64,000 bases of DNA from Campylobacteraceae bacterium (GCA_013215945.1 JABSOM010000001.1:1-64000); one strand, 5' to 3'; shown: positions 8,285 to 19,925, counted from the stretch's first letter. The notes: generated by a model not told the origin, from the letters alone. Numbers and translations: made by a program.

Positions 8285-8300
8285 ATTGTTACCTTAATGG

Positions 8301-9713
<1,413 letters not shown>

Positions 9714-10601
9714 TTATTTTAGTGATTCAACACCAGAGATAATTTCAATTAACTCTGTTGTAATCGCAGCTTGTCTAGCTTTATTATATTCAATTGTTAA
9801 CGCATCAACTTTTTCTTTTGCATTCTTAGTAGCTGCATCCATAGCTTGCATACGCGAACTATGTTCTGCTGCTAAAGAATCTATAAGAGAATAATACATA
9901 TTAAAATCAATGTATTTTCCAGTTAATTCATTTAACACTTCTTCATCATCATCTGGTTCAATTTCTAACATTGAGCTTGATTCTTCATTCGCTTCAACAT
10001 CGTCTAAAGAAATAGGCAATAAAGTTCTTACTTTTAACTCTTGAGTTAACATATTTTTAAAACCGTTATATACTAATATAACTTTATCTGTTTTCCCAGA
10101 AGTAAAATCTTCTACAACATCTTTTATAAAATCAGAAGCTTTATCGTAATCAGGTGCAGCAGATAAAGTTGAAATTTTTTGTAATAAATCAATCTTTTGG
10201 AAAGTAAAGTAATCAACACCTTTTCTTCCAGAAGCTCTTAGTCTTACAGTAACACCTTTATTTGCATACTCTTCCATAAGTTTTACAACAGTTTTAATAG
10301 TAACCATATTAAAACCACCACAAAGACCTTTATCAGCAGTTACGAAAACGATATCTACTGTTTTAGGATTGTCATTTTGAAGAAAAGATTTTGACGTATT
10401 TCCTCCATCTTGAACTTTGTTAACTCTATTTGCAATTTCACTTAATACATCATTAATTTTAACAGAATAAGCTCTTGCCTGTTGAGACAATTGTCTTGTT
10501 CTAGTTAATTTAGCAGACGATACTAATTTCATTGCATTAGTAGTTTTCTGAGTATTCTTAACACTTCCAATTTTAGTTTTTATATCTTTTAAGTTAGCCA
10601 T
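9714..10601 (-). CDS. atpG: F1 ATP synthase subunit gamma
   Basis: The rotating central shaft of F1. The 295 residues have the expected N-terminal helix (KDIKTKIGSVKNTQKTTNAM) and C-terminal signature (SLAAEHSSRMQAMDAATKNA, then YNKARQAAITTELIEI). The middle domain ends with an acidic loop (EIEPDDDEEVL) near 215-225. It lies 9 bp after atpA. Confidence 0.97.
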   Translation of the reverse strand: MANLKDIKTKIGSVKNTQKTTNAMKLVSSAKLTRTRQLSQQARAYSVKINDVLSEIANRVNKVQDGGNTSKSFLQNDNPKTVDIVFVTADKGLCGGFNMVTIKTVVKLMEEYANKGVTVRLRASGRKGVDYFTFQKIDLLQKISTLSAAPDYDKASDFIKDVVEDFTSGKTDKVILVYNGFKNMLTQELKVRTLLPISLDDVEANEESSSMLEIEPDDDEEVLNELTGKYIDFNMYYSLIDSLAAEHSSRMQAMDAATKNAKEKVDALTIEYNKARQAAITTELIEIISGVESLK

Positions 10602-10610
10602 TGACTATCC

Positions 10611-12128
10611 TTATTTTGCACTGAATATAGTATTAAACTCTTCTAATGCCGCTTTTAATGCTGATTCAGTATCGTCATCTAATTTTTTCTTAGATTTAAT
10701 ATCTTCTAAAACATTTGGATATTTTTGCTCAATAAAAGGGTGTAATTCTGATTCGTATCTAACAACATCAGCTACAGCTACGTCATTTAAATACCCTCTA
10801 GTTCCAGCATAAATAATACAAATTTGTTTTTCGATTACTAAAGGAGCGTTAACACCTTGTTTAAGTACTTCGACCATTCTTTGACCAAGTTCAAGTTCTT
10901 TTCTTGTATTTTCATCAAGATCAGAAGCAAACTGTGCAAATGCTTCAAGCTCTCTAAATTGTGCAAGTGTTAATTTTAACGTACCAGCAACTTGTTTAGT
11001 AGCTTTAATTTGTGCAGCTCCACCAACTCTTGAAACAGATAAACCAACATTAATAGCAGGTCTAATTCCAGAGTTAAAAAGGTTAGTTTCTAAGAAGATT
11101 TGACCATCTGTAATAGAAATAACATTTGTAGGAATATATGCAGCAACATCTCCCGCTTGAGTTTCAATAATAGGTAATGCAGTCATAGAACCACCACCTA
11201 ATTCATCATTTAACTTAGCAGCTCTCTCAAGTAATCTTGAGTGAAGGTAAAATACATCCCCTGGGAATGCCTCTCGACCTGGAGGTCTTCGTAATAATAA
11301 AGACATTTCTCTATAAGCTACGGCATGTTTTGTTAAATCATCATAAACGATTAAAACGTGTTTACCATTATCTCTAAAGAATTCTCCAATAGTTACAGCA
11401 GTATATGGTGATAAAAATTGTAAAGCAGCTGAATCAGATGCAGATGCATTTACAACAATAGAATAATCCATTGCTCCAGCTTCTTCAAGTGTTCTAACAA
11501 CAGTAGCTACTGTTGAAGCTTTTTGCCCAATTGCAACATAAATACAAATTACATCTTGATCATGTTGATTAAGAATAGTATCAATAGCAACAGTTGTTTT
11601 ACCAGTTTGTCTATCGCCAATAATAAGCTCTCTTTGACCTCTTCCAATAGGAACAAGTGCATCAATAGCTTTGATACCCGTTTGTAATGGTTCATGAACT
11701 GATTTTCTAGCCATAATACCAGGTGCTTTTTCTTCAACTACTCTATGTTCAGTTGCAGTAATAGTACCTTTACCATCAATTGGTTCACCAAGTGCATTTA
11801 CAACTCGACCAATCATAGCATCTCCAACTGGAGTTTCTAAAATCTTACCAAGTCGTTTACAAGAACTACCTTCTCTAAGTCCAGTTCCTTTACCAAGAAC
11901 AACAATACCAACTGAAGACTCTTCTAAGTTAGAAGCAAGTCCTCTTTCGCCATTATCAAACTCAACAATTTCTCCAGCCATTACATTTTTAAGTCCGTAA
12001 ACTTGAGCAATACCATCTGCATAAGAGATGATTTTACCAGTTTCGTTAACGTCTACATTTAATTCAAAATTATCAATTCGCTCTTTTATGATCGAAGAGA
12101 TTTCATCTGCTTGAATCTTTGTACTCAT
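10611..12128 (-). CDS. atpA: F1 ATP synthase subunit alpha
   Basis: The non-catalytic nucleotide-binding subunit, 505 residues. Walker A GDRQTGKT lies near 171-178, and the alpha/beta signature [14 protein letters not shown] is present. The upstream gap to atpH is 22 bp with a clear AAGGAG. The C-terminal tail is Lys/Asp-rich, as in relatives. Confidence 0.98.
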   Translation of the reverse strand: MSTKIQADEISSIIKERIDNFELNVDVNETGKIISYADGIAQVYGLKNVMAGEIVEFDNGERGLASNLEESSVGIVVLGKGTGLREGSSCKRLGKILETPVGDAMIGRVVNALGEPIDGKGTITATEHRVVEEKAPGIMARKSVHEPLQTGIKAIDALVPIGRGQRELIIGDRQTGKTTVAIDTILNQHDQDVICIYVAIGQKASTVATVVRTLEEAGAMDYSIVVNASASDSAALQFLSPYTAVTIGEFFRDNGKHVLIVYDDLTKHAVAYREMSLLLRRPPGREAFPGDVFYLHSRLLERAAKLNDELGGGSMTALPIIETQAGDVAAYIPTNVISITDGQIFLETNLFNSGIRPAINVGLSVSRVGGAAQIKATKQVAGTLKLTLAQFRELEAFAQFASDLDENTRKELELGQRMVEVLKQGVNAPLVIEKQICIIYAGTRGYLNDVAVADVVRYESELHPFIEQKYPNVLEDIKSKKKLDDDTESALKAALEEFNTIFSAK

Positions 12129-12150
12129 TCAAATTCTCCTTTATTAAGTT

Positions 12151-12681
12151 CTAAACTGCTTTTAAAATATGATCAATCAATTGAGACTTAAGTCTTGCTT
12201 TTGAGAAAGAAATCTCAACACCAAGCCCATCTATATCAACTTTAATACCATCATAATCACAAACATCTTGTGTTAATGTTAAATTAACATCAAATTTCTT
12301 ACTGAATTTTTCTTCAATTGAAGTTACATACTGTGCTGATAATTCTTTATTCGTATAAACAATACCTGCATAACTATTAGAAATAATAGCTACTTGTGAT
12401 TCTAACTCTTTAACAATATGAGGAATAATATCTAATCTTTTGTTGCTAGCAAGTACTTTTATAAAGTTACTCGTAGTAGCATTACAATCATTTACAAATG
12501 AAATAACCAAAGCCGCTTTTTTCTCAGCTTTTACTTCAGAAGAAGTAATAATAGCAAGAAATTTTTCATCGTTATATGCAGTAGAAATTTCATTTAATTC
12601 TTTATAAATAGCAGTTATAGAAGCGCTATCACGACCTTCTAATAATGCTTTTACATATCTTTTTGCTATTAAATCAATCAT
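12151..12681 (-). CDS. atpH: F1 ATP synthase subunit delta
   Basis: Delta caps F1 and joins it to the b/b' peripheral stalk. The 176 residues have the family N-terminus (MIDLIAKRYVKALLE) and the C-terminal signature GLGVEISFSKARLKSQL. Its start overlaps the atpF stop by 1 bp (TAATG), so translation is probably coupled. Confidence 0.94.
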   Translation of the reverse strand: MIDLIAKRYVKALLEGRDSASITAIYKELNEISTAYNDEKFLAIITSSEVKAEKKAALVISFVNDCNATTSNFIKVLASNKRLDIIPHIVKELESQVAIISNSYAGIVYTNKELSAQYVTSIEEKFSKKFDVNLTLTQDVCDYDGIKVDIDGLGVEISFSKARLKSQLIDHILKAV

Positions 12682-13196
12682 TATGCAACCTTCTTAATTA
12701 CGATATTTACAAGTTCTTCATCAGACATTGTAAGATTATCAGAATTTAATAATTCATTAAGAATTTCATTAACAATTTCTTTTTTAGCTTTTCTAGTTTC
12801 CACTTCGATTTTAGCATCAAAGTTTTTACCTAAATTTGCAATTTCTGAATCAACAGCAGTTAATACTTTTGTTTTAACTGAATCAATATCTAATTTCGCA
12901 CTTTCAACAATTTCAGCTGCCATTATTTTGGCATCGTCTAATTGTTTTTTTACTTCATCAAATTTAGCTTGAGAAGCGTTTAATGTATCTTGAACTTTAT
13001 CTAATTCAGATTGAATATCTAAAGTTCTTCCTGCAAAGTATGCTTTCATTTTATCAGCAAGTAAATACCATAAAATAGCAGCAAAAATTACAAAGTTAAC
13101 AGATCTCTGAAGAATATCAGATTCCACACCTTCAGCTTGAGCTAATAATGCTACAGGAGCAAAAGCTAAAATAGTTAATAATAATGTTTTTTTCAC
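12681..13196 (-). CDS. atpF: FO ATP synthase subunit b
   Basis: A peripheral stalk subunit of 171 residues. An N-terminal hydrophobic segment resembling a signal peptide (1-20) precedes the membrane helix (about 33-46, NFVIFAAILWYLLADK). A long charged helix then runs through residue 160 and would dimerise with b'. The extended N-terminus is common in Campylobacterota atpF. FO subunits a and c are not in the window, consistent with the split atp operon of this phylum. Confidence 0.92.
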   Translation of the reverse strand: MKKTLLLTILAFAPVALLAQAEGVESDILQRSVNFVIFAAILWYLLADKMKAYFAGRTLDIQSELDKVQDTLNASQAKFDEVKKQLDDAKIMAAEIVESAKLDIDSVKTKVLTAVDSEIANLGKNFDAKIEVETRKAKKEIVNEILNELLNSDNLTMSDEELVNIVIKKVA

Positions 13197-13206
13197 TTTT
13201 TCTCCC

Positions 13207-13629
13207 TTAAATTGATTTAAGCTTCGCTTTTACGCTCTCATTAAATTGAGGCATAGCAGCAACTAAAGATTCTTTTAACGCTTTTGTTTCATCAGCAAGT
13301 TCTGCAACGAAAACACCATATCTGGTATCAACATCACTTTTCGCAGCAATAAGTTTTGCATCAGCAGTCTCTTTAGCCTCATTATAAGCTTGTTCTCTTA
13401 TTACAACCGCTTCTTTTTTAGCAGCAGCAATAACATCATTCGCCTCAGCCAGCATTCCATCTACATCAGCGCTGTTTGATTTTGCGTTTATCAAGTCTTG
13501 TTTAATAGACTCCGCTCTTTCATCCATATGCTTCAATAAAGGCTTAAATAGACAACTGTTTAACCCTGCAAGTATTAATAAAAATACTACGCCCGAGCTA
13601 AGCATCAATATTGGACTTATGTCTAACAT
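13207..13629 (-). CDS. atpF': FO ATP synthase subunit b'
   Basis: The second b-type subunit, 140 residues: an N-terminal membrane helix (about 6-27) followed by one Ala/Glu/Lys-rich helix (NDVIAAAKKEAVVIREQAYNEA region). A heterodimeric b/b' stalk is standard for Campylobacterota. The ATG follows a GGAGGAATG arrangement, a strong ribosome site. It is the first gene of the atp block, about 100 bp after parB. Confidence 0.92.
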   Translation of the reverse strand: MLDISPILMLSSGVVFLLILAGLNSCLFKPLLKHMDERAESIKQDLINAKSNSADVDGMLAEANDVIAAAKKEAVVIREQAYNEAKETADAKLIAAKSDVDTRYGVFVAELADETKALKESLVAAMPQFNESVKAKLKSI

Positions 13630-13649
13630 TCATTCCTCCATATTTATAA

Positions 13650-13696
13650 CAGTTTAGTTTGACTAAAACTGACTTATATTATCTAAAATAATTATA
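13650..13696 (-). promoter_or_regulatory. Leader hairpin and -10-like box ahead of atpF'
   Basis: Between parB and atpF' a near-palindrome CAGTTT..AGT/ACT..AAACTG (13650-13671) folds into a hairpin about 20 nt before the atpF' start. A TATAAT hexamer (minus strand, 13691-13696) lies upstream of it. A promoter separating atp from parAB transcription is plausible, but the hairpin's role is unknown. Confidence 0.4.
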
Positions 13697-13732
13697 ATAA
13701 TAGTTTAAATGAAGGTAATAAATTAAGAAATT

Positions 13733-14599
13733 TTATAAAGTGTTACTAAAGTAATGGGAAAATTTTTCGATATCTTCTTGTGAGTTAAATTCTATCTTTA
13801 AATAATTTTTTTCTGCTTTAATTTTCAAGTTTGAGGCTTGTAAAATGGAAACAATATTATCCAAAGATTTGAAGTCATAATTTTGTGTTTTTTTGCTTGT
13901 TTTTTTAGGATTAAGTAAGGATTTTAAATCTTTAACCGCTTTTTCTGTTTCTCTTACTGAAAGTTTTTGTCCAAGAATTGAATCAGCGACCTTTTTTTGA
14001 TCCTCTTCGCTAAGTCCTAACATAACCTTAGCATGACCTGCTGTTAGTTTGTTATTAGCAAGTAATTGTTGTACATAAGCACTTAATTGTAATAATCTTA
14101 AGGTATTAGTAATCAAGCTTCTGCTTTTAAAAACTCTTCCTGAGAGTTCATCATGAGTAATAGCGTGTTCGTTTATTAATTGGGCATAAGAATAAGCCAG
14201 TTCAATAACATTTAAATCATCTCTTTGGATGTTTTCTATTAAAGCAAGTTCTCTTAATTCTAATTCTTTGATATTCGTAACAATTGCTTTTATAGTGTCT
14301 ATATTTGCAAGTTTATGTGCTCGTAATCTTCTCTCACCAGATACTAAGATAAAACCATCACTGTCATCTTTAATAACAACAATAGGTTGCAAAAGGCCAT
14401 GTTTTTTAATAGAAGAACTTAGTTCTTGTAATTTATCTTCGTCAAACATCTTTCTTGGTTGATTGGGATTAGGTACTATATTATTTACATCAATTTCTAG
14501 AAGACCTTCTCTGCTTGACGTATTGCCTTTATCATATGCCGCTTCAACTTCACCTAACAATTCACCTAAGCCTCTACCTAACGCCATACCTTTTGCCAT
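13733..14599 (-). CDS. parB: Chromosome-partitioning protein ParB
   Basis: ParB/Spo0J is a CTP-dependent clamp that loads at parS and spreads to organise the origin region. The 288 residues include a ParB/Srx N-terminal domain (about 33-125) with NPNQPRK and the GERRLRAHK arginine patch (88-96), an HTH domain (about 135-200, GRVFKSRSLITNTLRLLQL) and a C-terminal dimerisation domain. It lies 2 bp after parA. Confidence 0.95.
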   Translation of the reverse strand: MAKGMALGRGLGELLGEVEAAYDKGNTSSREGLLEIDVNNIVPNPNQPRKMFDEDKLQELSSSIKKHGLLQPIVVIKDDSDGFILVSGERRLRAHKLANIDTIKAIVTNIKELELRELALIENIQRDDLNVIELAYSYAQLINEHAITHDELSGRVFKSRSLITNTLRLLQLSAYVQQLLANNKLTAGHAKVMLGLSEEDQKKVADSILGQKLSVRETEKAVKDLKSLLNPKKTSKKTQNYDFKSLDNIVSILQASNLKIKAEKNYLKIEFNSQEDIEKFSHYFSNTL

Positions 14600-14601
14600 A
14601 A

Positions 14602-15378
14602 TTATCCTAAAATTGCTTTTGCTAAATTTTTATATGCTTTTGTACCTATTGCTGCATTATCATACAACATAATAGGTTTACCAAAACTTGGACTCTCTGC
14701 TAGTTTAATATTTCTTGGAATTACCACATATGAATTGTCATCAATTTTAAACAATTTACTTTCAAAATGCTGTGCAAGATCAGCAAAAACTTGTTTTGAA
14801 AGATTGTTTTGAGAAGAATACATTGTTGGTAAAAAACCTCTTATTTGCAAAGATCTATTAATGGTTTGTTTTACTAGTTTTATTGTATTTAATAACTGTG
14901 CCAAACCTTCTAGTGCAAAAAATTCACACTGTATTGGAATTAAAACAGAATTCGCAGCAGATAAAGTATTAATAGTAATAGGTCCTAAAGCAGGAGGTGA
15001 ATCTATAATAATAAAATCATAATCTTTTCTTACAGGATCAATACATCTTTTTAATACCAGTTCTCTGTCACTTGTATCTTTGTAAAATTCTTTTTCAATT
15101 CCAACTAGTCCTATGTTAGAAGGGGCCACTTTTAAAGTTGGGATTTCAGTATCTAAAATAATGTCATTAAGTTCTTTTGTACCTAACATAACATGATAAA
15201 TATTATATTCATAAGTATCTCTGTGGAAACCTAAAGAAGTTGTAGCATTTGCTTGAGGATCTGCATCCACTAATAATACTCTCTTACCTTCTAATGCTAG
15301 GGCCGCACTTAAATTTACCGCTGTAGTAGTTTTACCTACCCCACCTTTTTGATTTGCTATTGCTATTACTTCACTCAT
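14602..15378 (-). CDS. parA: Chromosome-partitioning ATPase ParA (Soj)
   Basis: A deviant-Walker ATPase that moves ParB-parS complexes over the nucleoid. The 258 residues carry KGGVGKTT at 11-18, VDADPQAN (switch I region) and FIIIDSPPALGP (Walker B). There is no N-terminal HTH, so it is the chromosomal Soj type (class Ib-like length). It overlaps birA by 4 bp (ATGA). Confidence 0.95.
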   Translation of the reverse strand: MSEVIAIANQKGGVGKTTTAVNLSAALALEGKRVLLVDADPQANATTSLGFHRDTYEYNIYHVMLGTKELNDIILDTEIPTLKVAPSNIGLVGIEKEFYKDTSDRELVLKRCIDPVRKDYDFIIIDSPPALGPITINTLSAANSVLIPIQCEFFALEGLAQLLNTIKLVKQTINRSLQIRGFLPTMYSSQNNLSKQVFADLAQHFESKLFKIDDNSYVVIPRNIKLAESPSFGKPIMLYDNAAIGTKAYKNLAKAILG

Positions 15379-16010
15379 CTTAAACCGAATACCTTTTGTT
15401 CATTTATAGATATTGAGCCATCAGGGTTCAATATTGATTTTTTTAATGAAACTTTTTTATTATCAATGTTTGTTTCGTATTCCAAACTCAAAGAGTATTC
15501 TATCTTATACTCACTAAATATTTCCTTCCATGAAATTCTTTTTTCTAAGATATCAAAGTAATTATTTAATAAGTGTATTTTATCAATAACAATATCTAAT
15601 TTTCCATAATCTTTATTTACCTCGATTAGATTTAAACCAATGCCACATAAAAATAAATTATTCGATAAATTAGTAATCGTTCCCCCTATTTTTTTATTTT
15701 CTAAGTAAAAATCATTGGGCCATTTAAGCCAAAGTTTCGAACCCATTTCTTTTAATGTTCTTTTTAATAAAAACGAGAAATAAATAGAAGCACTTTGCAT
15801 AGGTAAATCGCTGGGCAATAATTCTTTTTCCAAAACAAAAGAGAAAAATAAATTGCCTTCTTTTCCTAACCATTCATTTCCTCTGCTTCCAATTCCTTTG
15901 TTTTGTTTAAAACTTAGAATACACAAAGGTTTGGAATAAACATTGTTTTTTAAGTACTCTTTTAAATATTTATGAGTTGAATCAACTTCTTTTAATTGGA
16001 TTATTTGCAT
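15375..16010 (-). CDS. birA: Biotin--[acetyl-CoA-carboxylase] ligase, short form
   Basis: It attaches biotin to the carboxyl carrier protein. The 211 residues lack an N-terminal winged helix, so it cannot act as the E. coli-type bio repressor. The catalytic core shows the biotinyl-AMP loop (KGIGSRGNEW), LWLKWPNDFYLENKKIGG and GIGLNL. The C-terminal SH3-like part is brief. It is the upstream gene of birA-parA-parB, as in C. jejuni. Confidence 0.92.
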   Translation of the reverse strand: MQIIQLKEVDSTHKYLKEYLKNNVYSKPLCILSFKQNKGIGSRGNEWLGKEGNLFFSFVLEKELLPSDLPMQSASIYFSFLLKRTLKEMGSKLWLKWPNDFYLENKKIGGTITNLSNNLFLCGIGLNLIEVNKDYGKLDIVIDKIHLLNNYFDILEKRISWKEIFSEYKIEYSLSLEYETNIDNKKVSLKKSILNPDGSISINEQKVFGLR

Positions 16011-16089
16011 AAAACATTATACATAATTACTTATTAATACAAATCTAATATAATGTAATTTATATTTATTTTAAACAAAAAGGCTAAGT

Positions 16090-16983
16090 GTGTTAGATCC
16101 TGTTTTACCTATTGCTTTGTATCTGTTATTTGGTTATTTATTTAAAGTATTAAAAAAAGACAATTCGCAAGTTTTGGTTGATTTTGTGATTTATTTTTCC
16201 CTTCCCGCAATGATATTTGTAAAGATTTATCCCTTAGTATTAGACAGTGAAATACTCAATCTTATTCTTATGTTCAATGCTATTATACTTGGAAATCTGC
16301 TGCTAACTTATGCAATAGGAAAAGCGTTAAAACTGGATAAAAAAACCTTAGCCACTTTTATGGTAGTAGGAACATTTGGGAATACATCTTTTATTGGTTT
16401 TTCTTATATTGATGCTTTTTATGGCTCTGATTATGTTGTTTATGCTCTTATTTATGATTTGTTTGGTTCTTTTTTATTAGTAGTTTCTTTGGGAACTATT
16501 ATTATAAATTGGGGAAGTGGACAAGTTGTAAACCTAAAAGCCATATCAAAAAAAGTATTGTTTTTTCCACCTATTATTATGTTTTTTATAACCGTTTTTG
16601 CAAAACTTTTCCCTGTTCCTATTTTTGTTATGAATACAGCAGAAGTAATTGGAGCAACACTGGTTCCTATTGCGATGATTGCAATTGGTATGAAATTAGA
16701 ACTTAAAAACATATTTTATAAATTTAAAATAACAAGTTATTTATTGGGAACCAAAATGTTTTTAATGCCACTAATTGTTATGTGCTTATTTTCATATTTT
16801 TATAATTTAGACGATACTTGGAGTAAGACTACGATTCTTGAAGTAGCAATGCCCCCTATGACTACAGCAGTGATTTTAGCTATTCAAGGGGGACTAGATG
16901 AAAGATTGGCAGTTAATGCCTTAGTTATTGGCGTATTATTGTCTCTCTTAAGCGTAACTGGCTTTTATTTATACTTGGGCTAA
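16090..16983 (+). CDS. AEC (auxin efflux carrier) family transporter
   Basis: An integral membrane protein of 297 residues with about ten hydrophobic helices and the PF03547 layout: N-terminal LPIALYLLFGYLF, NTSFIGFS in the middle, and the C-terminal half PMTTAVILAIQGGLDE. Bacterial members move malate, malonate or other carboxylates, and the substrate here is unknown. The start is GTG. It stands alone on the plus strand between birA and fmt, genes that are neighbours in C. jejuni, so it looks like a lineage-specific insertion. It shares a terminator hairpin with fmt. Confidence 0.88.
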   Translation: MLDPVLPIALYLLFGYLFKVLKKDNSQVLVDFVIYFSLPAMIFVKIYPLVLDSEILNLILMFNAIILGNLLLTYAIGKALKLDKKTLATFMVVGTFGNTSFIGFSYIDAFYGSDYVVYALIYDLFGSFLLVVSLGTIIINWGSGQVVNLKAISKKVLFFPPIIMFFITVFAKLFPVPIFVMNTAEVIGATLVPIAMIAIGMKLELKNIFYKFKITSYLLGTKMFLMPLIVMCLFSYFYNLDDTWSKTTILEVAMPPMTTAVILAIQGGLDERLAVNALVIGVLLSLLSVTGFYLYLG

Positions 16984-17010
16984 AATAAACACACGTTTTG
17001 TGTTTATTTT
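16982..17010. terminator. Shared bidirectional terminator, AEC gene/fmt
   Basis: A 12-bp perfect stem AAAATAAACACA/TGTGTTTATTTT with a 5-nt loop. It overlaps the stop codon of the AEC gene and that of fmt. The A/T-rich outer stem gives a U-rich tail in both directions. Confidence 0.85.
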
Positions 17011-17927
17011 AAGACTTCGCCAATACTTAAACGCTGTCCTCTTATATAATCAGCTGCATTTACAGCTTTTTTTGAAGGGGCTTGAAGAACATTGATTTGT
17101 AAAGATCCCTCTTTACATCCAATAATAACAGCATTTTTATCAAAAGCTAAAATTTCACCTTCTTTATTTACTGAAGCTTCGTTTATCAAAGATATTTCTT
17201 TTATTTTTAAACCAGATTCTAAAAATACACCTGGCCAATAAGAATAAGCTTTATAAGTCTGATACAGTTTTTTAGCATTTTTGAAACGTACAAGTCCATG
17301 TTCTTTTTTGATTTTTTTACATAAAGAAGAAAGAGCATTGTTTTGTTTTTTAGGCTTAATGTTCTCAAAATTATCTAAAGTATCAAGCGTAAGTTTAGCA
17401 GCGATAAAAGAGAGTTTATCAAATACTTCTGCTACTTCCATTTTATCTTCTAGTTTAAGATATTGAAGCCCTAAAATATCTCCTGTATCTAAACCTTCTT
17501 CCATAAACATAGCAGTAACGCCTGTATAAGAATCATCATTTAATATGGCTTCTTGAATAGGTGAAGCACCTCTGTATTTAGGTAATAAAGAAGCATGTAA
17601 ATTCATGCAAGGAGCAAGATCCAAAATATTTTTTGGTAAAATTTGTCCATAAGCAGCTACTATAATAATGTCAGGCGCTAAAGCTTTAATTTGTTCGTAA
17701 GCTTCCTCATTATCTCTTAGTTTTTGCGGTTGATAAATAGGAATATCAATGTTTTCATTTAAACAATATTGTTTTATATGAGGCGCACTAAGTATTTGTT
17801 TTCTTCCAACTTTTTTATCTTCTTGGGTGAATAAAGCAATCACTTCATAAGAAGAAGCCAAGAGCTCCTTAAAAATACACGTAGCATAATCAGGTGTTCC
17901 CATAAAGAGAATTTTTTTAATTGACAT
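17004..17927 (-). CDS. fmt: Methionyl-tRNA formyltransferase
   Basis: It transfers formyl from 10-formyltetrahydrofolate to Met-tRNA(fMet) for translation initiation. The 307 residues include MNLHASLLPKYRGASPIQ with the catalytic Asn and His, DTGDILG, and a C-terminal OB-like domain from about 205 (SYWPGVFLESG). It lies about 24 bp after proB with its own AAGGACC-like site. Confidence 0.96.
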   Translation of the reverse strand: MSIKKILFMGTPDYATCIFKELLASSYEVIALFTQEDKKVGRKQILSAPHIKQYCLNENIDIPIYQPQKLRDNEEAYEQIKALAPDIIIVAAYGQILPKNILDLAPCMNLHASLLPKYRGASPIQEAILNDDSYTGVTAMFMEEGLDTGDILGLQYLKLEDKMEVAEVFDKLSFIAAKLTLDTLDNFENIKPKKQNNALSSLCKKIKKEHGLVRFKNAKKLYQTYKAYSYWPGVFLESGLKIKEISLINEASVNKEGEILAFDKNAVIIGCKEGSLQINVLQAPSKKAVNAADYIRGQRLSIGEVLK

Positions 17928-17951
17928 ATTGGTCCTTTGTGAGTAAAAAAC

Positions 17952-18716
17952 TTAGGCTTTAAATAAGGTTCCACTATTATGTTTATTTTCTAATAAATAT
18001 TCATGGGCTGTTTTTAAATCAAAACCCGATGTTAAAAACATAGGAATATTTTTATCCATTAAAAATTTAGCAGCTTTTAGTTTTGTAACTATTCCACCTG
18101 TAGCAAATTCAGAATTAGCAGAGTGTTTAACTTCTAAATCTTCATCTTTAATAAAAGAAACTTCTTTAATAATTTTGGCATTTGAATTCGTATGAGGATT
18201 GTCATCATAAAAACCTTCTATATCGCTCAATATTACCAACAAATCAGCATTAAAAGCAGAAGCAACATTAGCAGCTAATTGATCATTATCTCCAAATAAA
18301 AGTTCTTCATTTGCAATAACATCGTTTTCATTTACTATAGGTGTGATATTGTTTTTTAAAAGAATTTCCATTACAGCTTTAATATTTTTTGTTCGTTTTC
18401 GTGAATCAAAATCATCTGCAACTAAAAGCATTTGAGCACATTTATAGTTGTGTGTATTAAATTGTTTTTTATAGTGTTTTAATAATAAAGGTTGCCCAAT
18501 TGCAGCAAGAGCTTGTCTGTTATAAATTTGTGTTTTATCTAAATCTAAAGTAATATTACCAGCAGCAACAGCACCAGAAGATACTAAAATAATTTCATAG
18601 TTTTTTTCACGCTTTAAAGCAGCTATTAAATCTACAAGATTATTTAATCTATCAAGTGCCAGATCAGAACCGTGTCTTAAAACAGCGGAACCAACCTTTA
18701 TAACCAGGCGTTTCAT
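17952..18716 (-). CDS. proB: Glutamate 5-kinase (lacks PUA domain)
   Basis: First step of proline synthesis, phosphorylating glutamate. The amino-acid kinase domain fills the whole 254 residues: VIKVGSAVL at the start, SSGAVAAG, NENDVIANEELLFGDNDQLAA and the C-terminal GGIVTKLKAA. The C-terminal PUA domain of E. coli ProB is absent, as is normal in Campylobacterota. It is 2 bp from the obgE stop, so co-transcribed with obgE. Confidence 0.95.
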   Translation of the reverse strand: MKRLVIKVGSAVLRHGSDLALDRLNNLVDLIAALKREKNYEIILVSSGAVAAGNITLDLDKTQIYNRQALAAIGQPLLLKHYKKQFNTHNYKCAQMLLVADDFDSRKRTKNIKAVMEILLKNNITPIVNENDVIANEELLFGDNDQLAANVASAFNADLLVILSDIEGFYDDNPHTNSNAKIIKEVSFIKDEDLEVKHSANSEFATGGIVTKLKAAKFLMDKNIPMFLTSGFDLKTAHEYLLENKHNSGTLFKA

Positions 18717-18718
18717 TT

Positions 18719-19804
18719 TTATTGACTTAACAATTCATACAGAGCAAATCGAATAGATGCCGTATTCATTCTAGTAACAGAAGAAATAGGTAAAACAAAC
18801 ATTGGTTTTGTATTATCAAAACGATTGTACGTTAAATCTTGCGCATAATATTCGTATTTTTTATCAAAACCAAATTCATTTGATGGTGAAATATCTAAAC
18901 CAATTTCTTTAATAAAATTTCTGATTTCTTCAACAACATCTTCTCCATAATAACCATCTGTTTTACTTAAAGCAATTGCAAAGTTTCTTGTTGCTAATTC
19001 AGGTGAAAATTTTCTTAATTCATCTTTTAATACATTGTATTGTTCAATTGGTGTTCTATGATTTGCAAGATCTACCATAAACAATAAAGTTTTAGTTCGT
19101 TCAATATGTCTTAAAAATTCCAGCCCTAAACCTCTACCTTCACTAGCACCATCAATAATCCCAGGAATATCTGCCATAACAAAAGAATTATATTCTCCTA
19201 CTTCAACAACACCTAATTTAGGAGTTAAAGTAGTAAATTCGTAATTAGCAACTTCTGGTGTTGCATTTGAAGTCGTTGAAATCAAGGTTGATTTTCCAAC
19301 ATTTGGATATCCAACCAAACCAACATCAGCAATTAGTTTTAATTCAAAACGAACATTTAATGCAGTTCCTGGAAGTCCTGGTTGAAAATACGTAGGTCTT
19401 TGGTTTCTTGAGTTCTTAAAGTGAACATTTCCTAAACCACCTTTTCCACCTTCTAAAAGAAGAATTCTAACACCTTCAACTAATAAATCGTGTAATAATT
19501 CACCTGTTTCATCATCAAATACTTGTGTTCCTGGAGGAACTACTAAAGTCATATCTTCAGCAGACTTACCAGTCATTCTTCTTGGCATTCCTTGAACCCC
19601 ATGATCTGCTTTAAAAAGTCTTCTCCCTTTGTAATATGACAAAGTATCCGTATTATTATCAACTAAAATATATACATCTCCACCTTTTCCACCGTCCCCA
19701 CCATCAGGGCCACCTTTTACAACAAACTTTTCTCTTCTAAATGAAGAACATCCCTGTCCTCCTTTACCTGATCTTATTGTAAATTTCACGCTATCTATAA
19801 ACAT
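18719..19804 (-). CDS. obgE: Obg/CgtA GTPase
   Basis: Essential GTPase in late 50S assembly and stress control. The 361 residues comprise the Gly-rich Obg fold (1-158; [11 protein letters not shown]), a G domain with [10 protein letters not shown] (P-loop), [16 protein letters not shown] (G3) and SKTD (G4), and a short C-terminal tail ending in a region resembling ALYELLSQ. A terminator separates it from rpmA. Confidence 0.97.
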   Translation of the reverse strand: MFIDSVKFTIRSGKGGQGCSSFRREKFVVKGGPDGGDGGKGGDVYILVDNNTDTLSYYKGRRLFKADHGVQGMPRRMTGKSAEDMTLVVPPGTQVFDDETGELLHDLLVEGVRILLLEGGKGGLGNVHFKNSRNQRPTYFQPGLPGTALNVRFELKLIADVGLVGYPNVGKSTLISTTSNATPEVANYEFTTLTPKLGVVEVGEYNSFVMADIPGIIDGASEGRGLGLEFLRHIERTKTLLFMVDLANHRTPIEQYNVLKDELRKFSPELATRNFAIALSKTDGYYGEDVVEEIRNFIKEIGLDISPSNEFGFDKKYEYYAQDLTYNRFDNTKPMFVLPISSVTRMNTASIRFALYELLSQ

Positions 19805-19892
19805 TTTATCTCCGATGTTATTAGTTGTTTTACTAATAAATAATATTCAATAATCTGTAAATCACTCAATATTATCTATTTAGCAGAATAAA

Positions 19893-19925
19893 AAAAGGGT
19901 GCAGGCAGAAGCCTTACACCCTTTT
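19893..19925 (-). terminator. Terminator after rplU-rpmA
   Basis: Outer stem AAAAGGGTG/CACCCTTTT and inner stem AGGC-AGAA-GCCT, with a T run on the minus strand. It lies between the rpmA stop and the obgE start, so it would end or attenuate ribosomal-protein transcripts before obgE. Confidence 0.85.
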
